A stretch of 20,441 nucleotides of DNA from NCBI GenBank assembly GCA_937892015.1, contig CALAUY010000161.1:1-20441 (forward strand). The letters are read 5' to 3'. Position numbers and translations under genes: made by a program. Numbering within the stretch: position 1 is the stretch's first letter; each line of letters starts with the position of its first letter. This document shows positions 8,688 through 15,428 of the stretch, one piece after another. The notes under the pieces were generated by a model. It had not been told where the DNA came from, ran no database searches, and saw only the letters and a program-made list of their open reading frames with translations. The DNA is from an uncultured Bacteroidales bacterium. GTDB lineage: Bacteria > Bacteroidota > Bacteroidia > Bacteroidales > Paludibacteraceae.

Positions 8688-10109
8688 TCAGTCTTTATGC
8701 TCAAAACAATATCGTTGCGTTGGGTCCATCGTTAAGAACCGCGTCGGCATTGCGTTCAGTAGAGCGGGCACGTCGGTTGTCGCGTTGTTGGCGGCTTGCA
8801 CAAGTGGCAGATAGTAGATGCCGTCAGTCGCACTCCAATAGATGCGGCTGAAGACGTTGTCCACGCACAGCGCCTGTCCATCGGCGTTGCTGCTGAGCAG
8901 TCGCGGTTGTGTGCCGCTCATGTTGCACACGTAGAGTCCCCCGTCTGCGAGGTAATAGATTTTCTTTGCGATGGCATCCACTGCGAAATGCAGGACAGTC
9001 ACATCGGTTAGAATAGCACCTGCATCGGGCGTGATACCGCTGTGTATGTCCGCTTCGCGGAAACGATAGATACCCTTGCCATAAGCTACAAGACAAACGT
9101 CGTTGTACCAAGCGAGGTCGGTGACCGTCTGCCCCGCTGTGAGACCGTATCCGAGAGTGGTGAGATTGGCCCAGAGCATCGGCGATGCGGAGCCTTGTGT
9201 GAAGATGCCCGAGCGAGTCTGTTCCGCTGTACGATAGATGAGTCCGTCTGTTCCACTTGCCCAGTAGAGCATGCCATCGTGACAGGTGCCGGCAGAGGCA
9301 GGTGCTTGTAGCACGTCAGCCCGTGTGTGCGCTGCGAGGTCAATGGCCTCAATATGGTCGCTCATGAAGAGGTAGAGTTGGTCGCCATGAACGACTCCGG
9401 CCACGGGTGCCGTCTCGATATACTCATCGGTCGTGAGTGAACCCACTGCGACCCGAAAAGTGAGCGGCCGTTCTGCGCCGTAGGTGAAAAGACGCTGTAA
9501 CGATAAACGTCCTTGTGCGGGCGAGAAAAGCAGCGATGGAGCGATAGTGTCCTCCACTGCAAACGTCTGCGCACAGTCGTACTCATTGTCGCCGACAGTC
9601 AGGTGGCAACGGACGGTAACGCCGCAGTCGTGCTCGCGGAAAAGAACCGTCACCTCTTGGTCTGTCAGTTCACCATCGTGCAGGATGACGCTGTCGCCCA
9701 ACGTCCATTGATATGTCACCTTGTAGCTGTACGGGTTATATGCGCTCATCCGCAGCGCTACCGGTGTCATGAAACGGGCAACGGAGTCCTCAGAGAGCTC
9801 GATGGTCGGGACTGTGTCCGACACGACCACAGTCTGCGCGCAACGGCGACTTTTCTTGCCATCCACCGTTAAGATGACGCTGTACGTGCCCGCACGTTTG
9901 TACACTTTGCTTGGACTCTTCGAGGACGACGAGGTGCCGTCACCAAACGTCCATTCCCATTTCTCTCCCTCTGAGGTCGAGTTGGTGAAACTGATAGTTT
10001 GTCCCGCTCGCGGCTCTTCGGGCGAGTAGGTGAACCCCACTTCTTTGTCGCTACATGCTGCCGTAAGCAGGCACAATACGATGAGGTAGATATGTCGTTT
10101 AGCGTTCAT
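8688..10109 (-). CDS. PKD-domain lipoprotein with a C-terminal beta-propeller-like region
   Basis: The 473-residue product has a lipoprotein signal peptide (LCLLTAAC, Cys19). It then has one clear PKD domain (about 24-97: FTYSPEEPRAGQ, WEWTFGDGTSS, KVYKRAGTYSVILTVDG) and a second Ig/PKD-like segment about 100-190. From about 200 onward, repeated strands such as GDQLYLFMSDHIEAIDL, DGMLYWASGTDGLIYR and KKIYYLADGGLYVCN look like YWTD-type propeller blades. Function is unknown. PKD and propeller domains usually mediate protein or glycan contacts at the cell surface. It overlaps the end of miaA by 11 bp (ATGAACGCTAA) and ends 4 bp before the glycogen synthase start, so it is embedded in the operon despite no evident link to its neighbours. 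Confidence 0.8.
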   Translation of the reverse strand: MNAKRHIYLIVLCLLTAACSDKEVGFTYSPEEPRAGQTISFTNSTSEGEKWEWTFGDGTSSSSKSPSKVYKRAGTYSVILTVDGKKSRRCAQTVVVSDTVPTIELSEDSVARFMTPVALRMSAYNPYSYKVTYQWTLGDSVILHDGELTDQEVTVLFREHDCGVTVRCHLTVGDNEYDCAQTFAVEDTIAPSLLFSPAQGRLSLQRLFTYGAERPLTFRVAVGSLTTDEYIETAPVAGVVHGDQLYLFMSDHIEAIDLAAHTRADVLQAPASAGTCHDGMLYWASGTDGLIYRTAEQTRSGIFTQGSASPMLWANLTTLGYGLTAGQTVTDLAWYNDVCLVAYGKGIYRFREADIHSGITPDAGAILTDVTVLHFAVDAIAKKIYYLADGGLYVCNMSGTQPRLLSSNADGQALCVDNVFSRIYWSATDGIYYLPLVQAANNATTDVPALLNAMPTRFLTMDPTQRYCFEHKD

Positions 10110-11010
10110 TGTCGTGTAATATATTCATTATCTTGTCTAAATCGGCAGGCGTGTCCGTGAGGGGCAGTTGGTGCATCTCGCTATCGGCACGAAACCACGT
10201 GAGTTGCCGTTTGGCGTAGTGTCGAGAGTTTTGCCGTACCATGTCTGCCGCTTCGTTGAGCGTCCACTCGCCGTCCAAGTAGCGGAACATCTCCTTATAT
10301 CCAACGGTGTTCAGCGCGTTCAGGTGTCTAAGGGGCATCACCGCACGCACTTCGTCTAACAATCCTTGTGCCAACATGTGGTCAACGCGGGCGTTGATGC
10401 GACTATATAAGGTATCGCGCGAGCGCGTAAGGGCTATCTTGACAACGCGGAACGGCCGCTCTTTCTTATTCCCGAGTCGGAAGCGCGAGTAGGGTTGTCC
10501 GCTTGCACGACTCACTTCGAGCGCGTGCAGCAACCGCTGGGGGTTCTGCGTGTCAGCGTTGGCGAAATATGCGGGGTCGGCCTCTCGAACTTGCTCTTGC
10601 AGCCATGTGAGCCCGCGCTGCGCATAGTCGCGTTGCAACTGCTCTCGCAGTGCTGTCGGCACTTCCGGCATGTCATCGAGTCCGTGACAGACAGCATCGA
10701 TATACAGCATCGCTCCACCGACCATCAACACCGTGTCGCGAGTTCGAAAGAGCTCTTCCAATGCCGCCAACGCATCGCGCTCGTACTGTCCGGCGTTGTA
10801 CGACTCCGTCAGAGTGTGCGTCCCAACAAACAAATGCGGCACGCGTGCCTGCTCTTCAGGTGTGGGCGCAGCTGTACCTATCGGCAACTCACGGTATATC
10901 TGCCGCGAGTCGGCATTGAGCACGGGTGACCCCAACCGCTCTGCTACACTCAAGCTGAGCTCGGTTTTGCCCACACCCGTCGGGCCTGTCAGTACAAGCA
11001 GCGTCTTCAT
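10099..11010 (-). CDS. miaA: tRNA dimethylallyltransferase
   Basis: The 303-residue product is MiaA, which transfers a dimethylallyl group to N6 of A37 in tRNAs reading UNN codons (i6A37). Visible signatures are the P-loop GPTGVGKT (9-16), the substrate motif NADSRQIYRELPIGTA with Asp34, SYNAGQYERDA, and the GGAMLYIDAVCHGLDDMP segment. The C-terminal RHYAKRQLTWFR motif is also characteristic. The length is typical. It lies 8 bp downstream of the pRiA4b-like gene and its last 11 bp overlap the start of the PKD lipoprotein gene. Together with tsaB in this block and tsaD on the other strand, it makes this a locus for position-37 tRNA modification. Confidence 0.96.
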   Translation of the reverse strand: MKTLLVLTGPTGVGKTELSLSVAERLGSPVLNADSRQIYRELPIGTAAPTPEEQARVPHLFVGTHTLTESYNAGQYERDALAALEELFRTRDTVLMVGGAMLYIDAVCHGLDDMPEVPTALREQLQRDYAQRGLTWLQEQVREADPAYFANADTQNPQRLLHALEVSRASGQPYSRFRLGNKKERPFRVVKIALTRSRDTLYSRINARVDHMLAQGLLDEVRAVMPLRHLNALNTVGYKEMFRYLDGEWTLNEAADMVRQNSRHYAKRQLTWFRADSEMHQLPLTDTPADLDKIMNILHDNER

Positions 11011-11018
11011 CCGCCCCG

Positions 11019-11564
11019 TCAGAACATCGTGCCGTCGTCGAACGAGAGGTCTTGGAATCCCTCCATGTCGATGTCGCCCTCATCGTAGAGGTCACCGCCA
11101 TAGAAATCGCTGTCGAGGTCCATATCATCGCCCCCCGCATTGAGGTTCGTCAGGTCGTCTTCTTTCAGCTGTTTGGGTGCTTTGCCTTTACTATCTGTCA
11201 GTTTGACACCATCTACATGACCCTCTTTGATGCTATTGAGGCTCCCGAAGAAGAAACGATCCATCATCGGGTCGAACACGTAAATGAGGCGTTGCTTGGG
11301 TTCACGAAGCAGGTCGGACAAGCGTGTCTCCTCCATCGTCATGTTGTCGTACGCGTCGGTGTCAGGCATGGGAACCAACGTAATCTCCTGCTCGCGCTCC
11401 CAGTCGGCATTGCAGATGAAGAACGATGTCATCTGGTCATCGCTGTAACCCACCGATGCCAAGAGGGCTTTGTGCAAGTCCAAGAAAGTGGCATCGGGAT
11501 TGGCCTCGAAAACACGCTTGAAGGCATCCACCTCCTCGTTCATGAATGTCAGTTTATATACCAT
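11019..11564 (-). CDS. pRiA4b ORF-3-like (IS1096 passenger TnpR-type) protein
   Basis: The 181-residue acidic protein begins YKLTFMNEEVDAFKRVFEANPDATF. It also has FFICNADWEREQEITLVPM and RLIYVFDPMMDRFFFGSL, patterns I associate with the plasmid pRiA4b ORF-3 / IS1096 passenger family found in most Bacteroidetes. The automatic name is misleading: there is no transposase, inverted repeat or resolvase motif here. The last roughly 40 residues are a Asp/Glu/Gly-rich tail (GGDDMDLDSDFYGGDLYDEG) that looks disordered. It is the promoter-proximal gene of the reverse-strand block. A well-placed promoter (11606-11637) leaves a 5' leader of about 35-40 bases. Function is unknown; family assignment is moderately strong. 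Confidence 0.75.
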   Translation of the reverse strand: MVYKLTFMNEEVDAFKRVFEANPDATFLDLHKALLASVGYSDDQMTSFFICNADWEREQEITLVPMPDTDAYDNMTMEETRLSDLLREPKQRLIYVFDPMMDRFFFGSLNSIKEGHVDGVKLTDSKGKAPKQLKEDDLTNLNAGGDDMDLDSDFYGGDLYDEGDIDMEGFQDLSFDDGTMF

Positions 11565-11605
11565 TGTTTCAATTTTTGTTTGTCGTTATGTATATTTTTC
11601 GGCTG

Positions 11606-11637
11606 CAAAGTTACTGCTTTTTTTTCATATATGCAAG
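11606..11637 (-). promoter_or_regulatory. Bacteroidetes-type promoter for the reverse-strand operon
   Basis: Read on the minus strand, TAACTTTG (11613 to 11606) matches the Bacteroidetes -7 consensus TAnnTTTG. CTTG (11637 to 11634) lies 20 bp upstream as a -33 element. The spacing is the usual one. Transcription would start near 11601, about 37 bases before the ATG at 11564. The A-rich spacer (11614-11630) fits this promoter class. No transcript data are available. Confidence 0.7.
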
Positions 11638-11655
11638 CATTTGGGAGAAAAAAGT

Positions 11656-11676
11656 GCATTTTCGTTCTGGAAATGC
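11656..11676. repeat. Inverted repeat between the divergent promoters
   Basis: GCATTT at 11656-11661 and AAATGC at 11671-11676 form a 6-bp inverted repeat with a 9-bp spacer. It lies upstream of both divergent promoters. It could be an operator for a dimeric regulator or simply chance in AT-rich DNA. No regulator is encoded nearby. Confidence 0.3.
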
Positions 11677-11737
11677 GCAATTTTGGTGGAATTTTGGGAA
11701 TTTAAACAGGTATAATGAACACAAATTTGGGCAAAAA

Positions 11738-11769
11738 CTTGCATATTTTTGGGAAAAGTAGTAACTTTG
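11738..11769 (+). promoter_or_regulatory. Bacteroidetes-type promoter for the tsaD operon
   Basis: CTTG (11738-11741), 20 bp, then TAACTTTG (11762-11769) match the -33/-7 promoter pattern of Bacteroidetes. Transcription would begin near 11774, about 28 bases before the tsaD ATG at 11802. This is also the argument against the longer tsaD frame starting at 11715, because that start lies upstream of the promoter. The element and its flanks closely resemble the divergent minus-strand promoter. Confidence 0.72.
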
Positions 11770-11783
11770 CAGACTTTTTCGTA

Positions 11784-11796
11784 CGACGAGTCGTCG
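11784..11796. repeat. 13-bp palindrome in the tsaD leader
   Basis: CGACGA-G-TCGTCG is a perfect odd palindrome a few bases downstream of the predicted transcription start and just before the purine-rich GGAAAG in front of the tsaD ATG. The loop is too tight for a good RNA hairpin, so if functional it would more likely be a DNA-binding site. Chance is possible. Confidence 0.3.
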
Positions 11797-11801
11797 GAAA
11801 G

Positions 11802-12848
11802 ATGAAGAAAGAAGCTGTTATATTAGGCATAGAGAGTTCGTGCGATGACACGTCCGCAGCGGTTATACGCGGTGGTATGTTGCTGAGTAACGTCATAGCA
11901 TCGCAGAAAGTGCATGAAGAGTACGGCGGTGTAGTGCCGGAGTTGGCGTCGCGTGCTCATCAGCAAAACATCGTGCCTGTGGTGGATACGGCGTTGAAGC
12001 GCGCGGGGATAAGAAGAGACGAGTTGAGTGCCATCGCTTTCACCCGCGGTCCGGGTTTGCTCGGTTCATTGTTGGTTGGCACATCTTTCGCCAAGGGGTT
12101 GGCTCTGAGTTTGCGTATCCCGCTTGTGGAGGTCAACCACCTGCAGGGTCATGTGTTGGCGCATTTTGTGGAGGACGGCGATGGTCGTGAGAAACCCACG
12201 TTCCCGTTTTTGTGCTTATTGGTGAGTGGCGGCAACAGTCAGATTGTGCTGGTGAAAGCGTATAACGACATGCAGATTATCGGCCAAACGATTGACGATG
12301 CAGCGGGCGAGGCTTTTGACAAGTGTGCCAAAGTGATGGGGCTGCCTTATCCGGGCGGCCCGTGGATAGACCGACTGGCCAAACAGGGCAATCCCGATGC
12401 GTACGTATTCGCCAAGCCGCATATACCCGACTACAACTACTCGTTCTCGGGACTGAAGACGTCGTTTCTCTATACGCTTCGTGACATGCTTCGCGCGCAT
12501 GGGGTAGAGACGGTGGACGAGTTGGCAGAGCGTGTGCCCAACTTGCGCGAGAATCTCTGCGCCTCGTTGCAAAAGACGGTAGTGGACGTGCTGATGAAGC
12601 AACTGCGTAAAGCGGCTAAAGACCTGCAAATCAACACAGTAGCTGTAGCAGGCGGAGTGAGTGCCAACAGTGCTCTGCGCGCCGCTTTCATCGACTACGG
12701 CGAGCGTTATCGAGCTAAAGTGTTCATCCCGCCTTTCGCTTTCACCACCGACAACGCCGCGATGATTGCAGAGGCAGGGTACTACAAATATCTTGACGGC
12801 GACTTGTGCCCGTTGGAGGCCGTGCCGTTCGCCAAGACGAAGATATGA
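11802..12848 (+). CDS. tsaD: tRNA threonylcarbamoyladenosine transferase TsaD
   Basis: TsaD catalyses transfer of the threonylcarbamoyl group to A37 of ANN-decoding tRNAs, acting with TsaB and TsaE. The 348-residue frame starts MKKEAVILGIESSCDDTSAAV, the standard family N-terminus. The metal-binding histidines lie in SRAHQQNIVP and VNHLQGHVLAH. Other family segments are FTRGPGLLGSLLVG, LLVSGGNSQIV, GLPYPGGPWID and GGVSANSALR. I start at the ATG at 11802, preceded by GGAAAG. The frame is open back to an ATG at 11715, but that would add 29 unrelated residues and cross the promoter. Its stop overlaps the next start in an ATGA junction. Confidence 0.96.
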   Translation: MKKEAVILGIESSCDDTSAAVIRGGMLLSNVIASQKVHEEYGGVVPELASRAHQQNIVPVVDTALKRAGIRRDELSAIAFTRGPGLLGSLLVGTSFAKGLALSLRIPLVEVNHLQGHVLAHFVEDGDGREKPTFPFLCLLVSGGNSQIVLVKAYNDMQIIGQTIDDAAGEAFDKCAKVMGLPYPGGPWIDRLAKQGNPDAYVFAKPHIPDYNYSFSGLKTSFLYTLRDMLRAHGVETVDELAERVPNLRENLCASLQKTVVDVLMKQLRKAAKDLQINTVAVAGGVSANSALRAAFIDYGERYRAKVFIPPFAFTTDNAAMIAEAGYYKYLDGDLCPLEAVPFAKTKI

Positions 12849-13414
12849 AAACGACTGAACTCAATGATTATAAGGGCGTTGTTCTCTTCGTTGTCTGTCT
12901 GTTGGCTGCTAATTTTTTTTGGAAGTTTACGGTGCAGGGCGATGAGGGGGTGAACGAGGTTTTTTGGTTGGGGCTGAACATCACGCCGCCGTTCCGAGTG
13001 CTGTCAGAGCACATCGCGCAAGTGGTGTATCGTCTGACGCGCCTCTTCACCGACGCGGTGCATTTTGAGAGCCCATATACGGTGGTGTTCGACTCGGGTT
13101 TTGCGTACAGCGTCGTATGGAGTTGCACAGCCCTGAAGCAGTCGTTCATATGGCTGATAATCATGCTGTTCGCGCGAGGTGGCATAAGGCATAAGTTGTG
13201 GTTCATCCCGTTGGGGTGGATTTGTGCGTATATGTTTAATATTCTGCGCATTGTGCTTATCGGGCTGCTTTCAGAGCATCACCCCGAGAACTTTGAGTTG
13301 TACCACACCATCGTGTTCAAGTACCTCTTCTACGGGATGTTTTTCGGTCTTTGGGTATTGTGGGACGTGAAGATTAGAACAATGGATAATCGTGAAGATG
13401 AGAACAATGGATAA
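12845..13414 (+). CDS. Exosortase/archaeosortase family protein
   Basis: The 189-residue membrane protein has about four or five hydrophobic helices (roughly 10-31, 86-110, 117-142 and 154-175, with a possible one near 55-70). Three residues sit where the exosortase/archaeosortase catalytic triad is expected: Cys94 in VWSCTALKQS, Arg135 in FNILRIVLIG and His154 in ELYHTIVFKY. Such enzymes are transpeptidases that process C-terminal sorting signals of exported proteins. The ATG at 12845 overlaps the tsaD stop (ATGA). A start at 12806 inside tsaD is unlikely. It is followed by lepB, another membrane protease of the export pathway. The C-terminus lies inside a 25-bp tandem repeat and so carries an acidic REDENNG tail. 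No PEP-CTERM-like substrate is visible in the window. The family call is good; the function is inferred. Confidence 0.78.
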   Translation: MKTTELNDYKGVVLFVVCLLAANFFWKFTVQGDEGVNEVFWLGLNITPPFRVLSEHIAQVVYRLTRLFTDAVHFESPYTVVFDSGFAYSVVWSCTALKQSFIWLIIMLFARGGIRHKLWFIPLGWICAYMFNILRIVLIGLLSEHHPENFELYHTIVFKYLFYGMFFGLWVLWDVKIRTMDNREDENNG

Positions 13415-13440
13415 TCGTGAAGATGAGAACAATGGATAAT
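13366..13440 (+). repeat. Three tandem copies of a 25-bp unit
   Basis: Copies occupy 13366-13390, 13391-13415 and 13416-13440. The last two are identical and the first differs at one base (GATT versus GATG). Each unit begins CGTGAAGAT and ends AATGGATAAT. The array covers the last codons of the exosortase-like gene and most of the spacer before lepB. Because 25 is not a multiple of 3, each added unit is read in a different frame. Confidence 0.95.
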
Positions 13441-13446
13441 TAATAA

Positions 13447-14880
13447 ATGGTAAACAAAATAATGCAATCGTTTAAAGAAAGAATACAAGCAAGCAGTACG
13501 AAGAGTCGCGTAGCGGCGTGCATATGGTGTACGTTGTACATCTTGTTCATCATCTGGGTGTCGGTGGGTCATTGGTCGAGCCTATGGTGGCTGCTGTTGT
13601 TACCCGTCATTGCCGACATGTTTCTGACGCACTACATCCCGTGGACGTGGTGGAAGCGTTGGCAGAACAAAAACCGCATGCTGTACACTATTTTCTCGTG
13701 GTTGGATGCCATCGTGTTCGCTCTTGTGGCCGTGTATTTCATCAACCTCTACTTGTTTCAGAACTACCAGATTCCATCATCGTCGTTAGAGAAGAGCTTG
13801 CGCGTGGGTGACTTTCTGTTCGTGAGCAAAGCCAGTTATGGCCCGCGCATCCCGAATACCCCGCTGAGTTTTCCGCTCGTACAGCACACCTTCCCCGCAT
13901 GGTTGGGCGGCGGCAAGAGTTATATAGACAAGCCGCAATGGGAGTATCGGCGTATGCCCGGATGGGACTCGCCCGAGAAAGGCGACATCGTGGTGTTTAA
14001 CTTCCCGACGGGCGACACGGTTTGTTCGCGCATGCAGAACCCCGACTACTACACGCTGCGTTACTACTACGGTGATGCTACCATTCAGCAACGGAAAGAC
14101 ATCTTCGGAGAACTAATCACGCGTCCTGTTGATCGCCGCGAGAACTACGTCAAACGATGTGTCGGCACTCCGGGCGACACCCTCCAAATAGTGGATAATC
14201 AGGTGTTTGTCAATGGAGATATACTGCCCGACCACGAGGGCGTGCAGTACAACTACTACGTACAAACCAACGGGTCGATGCTCTCGCCATCGGTGCTCGA
14301 ACGCATCGGCATATCGAAAGACGACCGTCGCTATATCAACCCTCGCTTGCAGGGTGGAATGGATGAGATACTGAGTCTTGGACTGTCGCTCGACAAGCCC
14401 GTCTATCATTTCCCGCTCACGCAAGCGATGAAAAGCGAACTACTACGTACGGGAAAGGTGGACACTATCATCATCGAGCCTTCTGACCGCGGCGGAGAGG
14501 TTTATCCGCTTGGCATGATTCATCATTTGGGAGACACGTCGTATCGTTGGACGCGCGACAACTACGGGCCAATCTACATCCCCCGTAAGGGCGATACGAT
14601 TGTGCTCACGAAAGACAATTACGGCATCTACCGACGCGTCATTGAGGCGTACGAGCACGAGAAGGCCACTATCGGCGACACGTACACCTTCAAGATGGAT
14701 TACTACTGGATGATGGGCGACAACCGGCACAACTCTGCTGACAGCCGCTATTGGGGCTTCGTGCCTGAAGACCATATCGTCGGACGGCCTGTATTCGTTT
14801 GGCTCAGTATAGAGAAAGACAAGCCTTGGTTCCACGGGCATATCCGATGGAAACGCTTGTGTATGCGTGCTGACCAATGA
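13447..14880 (+). CDS. lepB: Signal peptidase I
   Basis: This is the membrane-bound serine/lysine protease that removes signal peptides during Sec/Tat export. The 477-residue protein has about three N-terminal hydrophobic helices (22-40, 43-62, 82-104). The catalytic serine motif follows, PSSSLEKSLRVGDFLFVSK with Ser113 as nucleophile. The general-base lysine is Lys236 in RENYVKRCVGTPGD, and the conserved box GDNRHNSADSRYWGFVP spans 424-440. It is much longer than E. coli LepB because of about 180 residues between the lysine box and the GDN box, which is usual for Bacteroidetes. The start at 13447 gives MVNKIMQSFKERI; the ATG at 13462 is an alternative. It sits 32 bp after the exosortase-like gene and overlaps the WbqC-like gene by ATGA. 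Confidence 0.95.
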   Translation: MVNKIMQSFKERIQASSTKSRVAACIWCTLYILFIIWVSVGHWSSLWWLLLLPVIADMFLTHYIPWTWWKRWQNKNRMLYTIFSWLDAIVFALVAVYFINLYLFQNYQIPSSSLEKSLRVGDFLFVSKASYGPRIPNTPLSFPLVQHTFPAWLGGGKSYIDKPQWEYRRMPGWDSPEKGDIVVFNFPTGDTVCSRMQNPDYYTLRYYYGDATIQQRKDIFGELITRPVDRRENYVKRCVGTPGDTLQIVDNQVFVNGDILPDHEGVQYNYYVQTNGSMLSPSVLERIGISKDDRRYINPRLQGGMDEILSLGLSLDKPVYHFPLTQAMKSELLRTGKVDTIIIEPSDRGGEVYPLGMIHHLGDTSYRWTRDNYGPIYIPRKGDTIVLTKDNYGIYRRVIEAYEHEKATIGDTYTFKMDYYWMMGDNRHNSADSRYWGFVPEDHIVGRPVFVWLSIEKDKPWFHGHIRWKRLCMRADQ

Positions 14881-15428
14881 CGCTGCCCACTGCATATTGG
14901 GGTCCGAAAGCGTGGTTCGAAAGGGCACTACGAATGTCGGATACAGATTGCCCGCAGATAGAGGTTTACGACTCGTTTCCCAAGCAGACGCTACGCAACC
15001 GCTGTTTCATCCTTGCCCCGACGGGCGAACGGGTCATGCTGACGGTACCGCTGCGGAAAGTGGAGTCGAAACAGTTGACACGCGACGTGCGCATCAGCTA
15101 TCAGCAACATTGGCAACACCAACATTGGCAGGCTATTCTGTCCGCTTACGGCAAGTCGCCGTTCTTCGACTACTACGCCGACTTCATCCGTCCGCTCTAC
15201 GAGCGAGAGTTCGGTTTTCTGCTCGACCTCAACGATGCCACGTTCATGGTGGCCGCAGCACTGCTCAAAAACGAAATGCCCTCAGCCGGGCAGATACCGC
15301 TCGGCCGAACCGCTGAATGGATGAACGCCGACACCGACAGCTGTTGGGGCGATGAGATAAGTATATTAAACGATTTGTTCCTGTTTGGGCCATTAGCCCT
15401 TACAGAAGTGAGACATGAAAGATATTGA
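14877..15428 (+). CDS. WbqC-like family protein
   Basis: The 183-residue protein has the features of the WbqC-like family (PF08889): an N-terminal LPTAYWGPKAWF, then YDSFPKQTLRNRCFI, LTVPLRK and the HWQHQHWQAILSAYGKSPFFDYY segment. Family members are often found near surface-polysaccharide or signal-peptidase genes, but their reaction is not established. It has no signal peptide or membrane segment. It begins inside the lepB stop (ATGA) and its last 14 bp overlap ilvE, so it is translationally embedded in this operon. Confidence 0.85.
   Translation: MTLPTAYWGPKAWFERALRMSDTDCPQIEVYDSFPKQTLRNRCFILAPTGERVMLTVPLRKVESKQLTRDVRISYQQHWQHQHWQAILSAYGKSPFFDYYADFIRPLYEREFGFLLDLNDATFMVAAALLKNEMPSAGQIPLGRTAEWMNADTDSCWGDEISILNDLFLFGPLALTEVRHERY

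Noticed and set aside
8684..8704. TTG start for the glycogen synthase
   Set aside because: It overlaps the PKD lipoprotein stop; the ATG at 8683 follows that stop by 4 bp and gives the expected N-terminus.
11019..11564. Insertion sequence, from the family name IS1096 passenger
   Set aside because: No transposase, terminal inverted repeats or target duplication flank the gene.
11715..11801. 29-residue N-terminal extension of TsaD
   Set aside because: It would start upstream of the promoter at 11738-11769 and has no family similarity; the ATG at 11802 gives the standard N-terminus.
13447..14880. Unusual insertion in signal peptidase I
   Set aside because: The roughly 180-residue stretch between the Lys236 and GDN boxes is normal for Bacteroidetes LepB proteins, so it is not a fusion.
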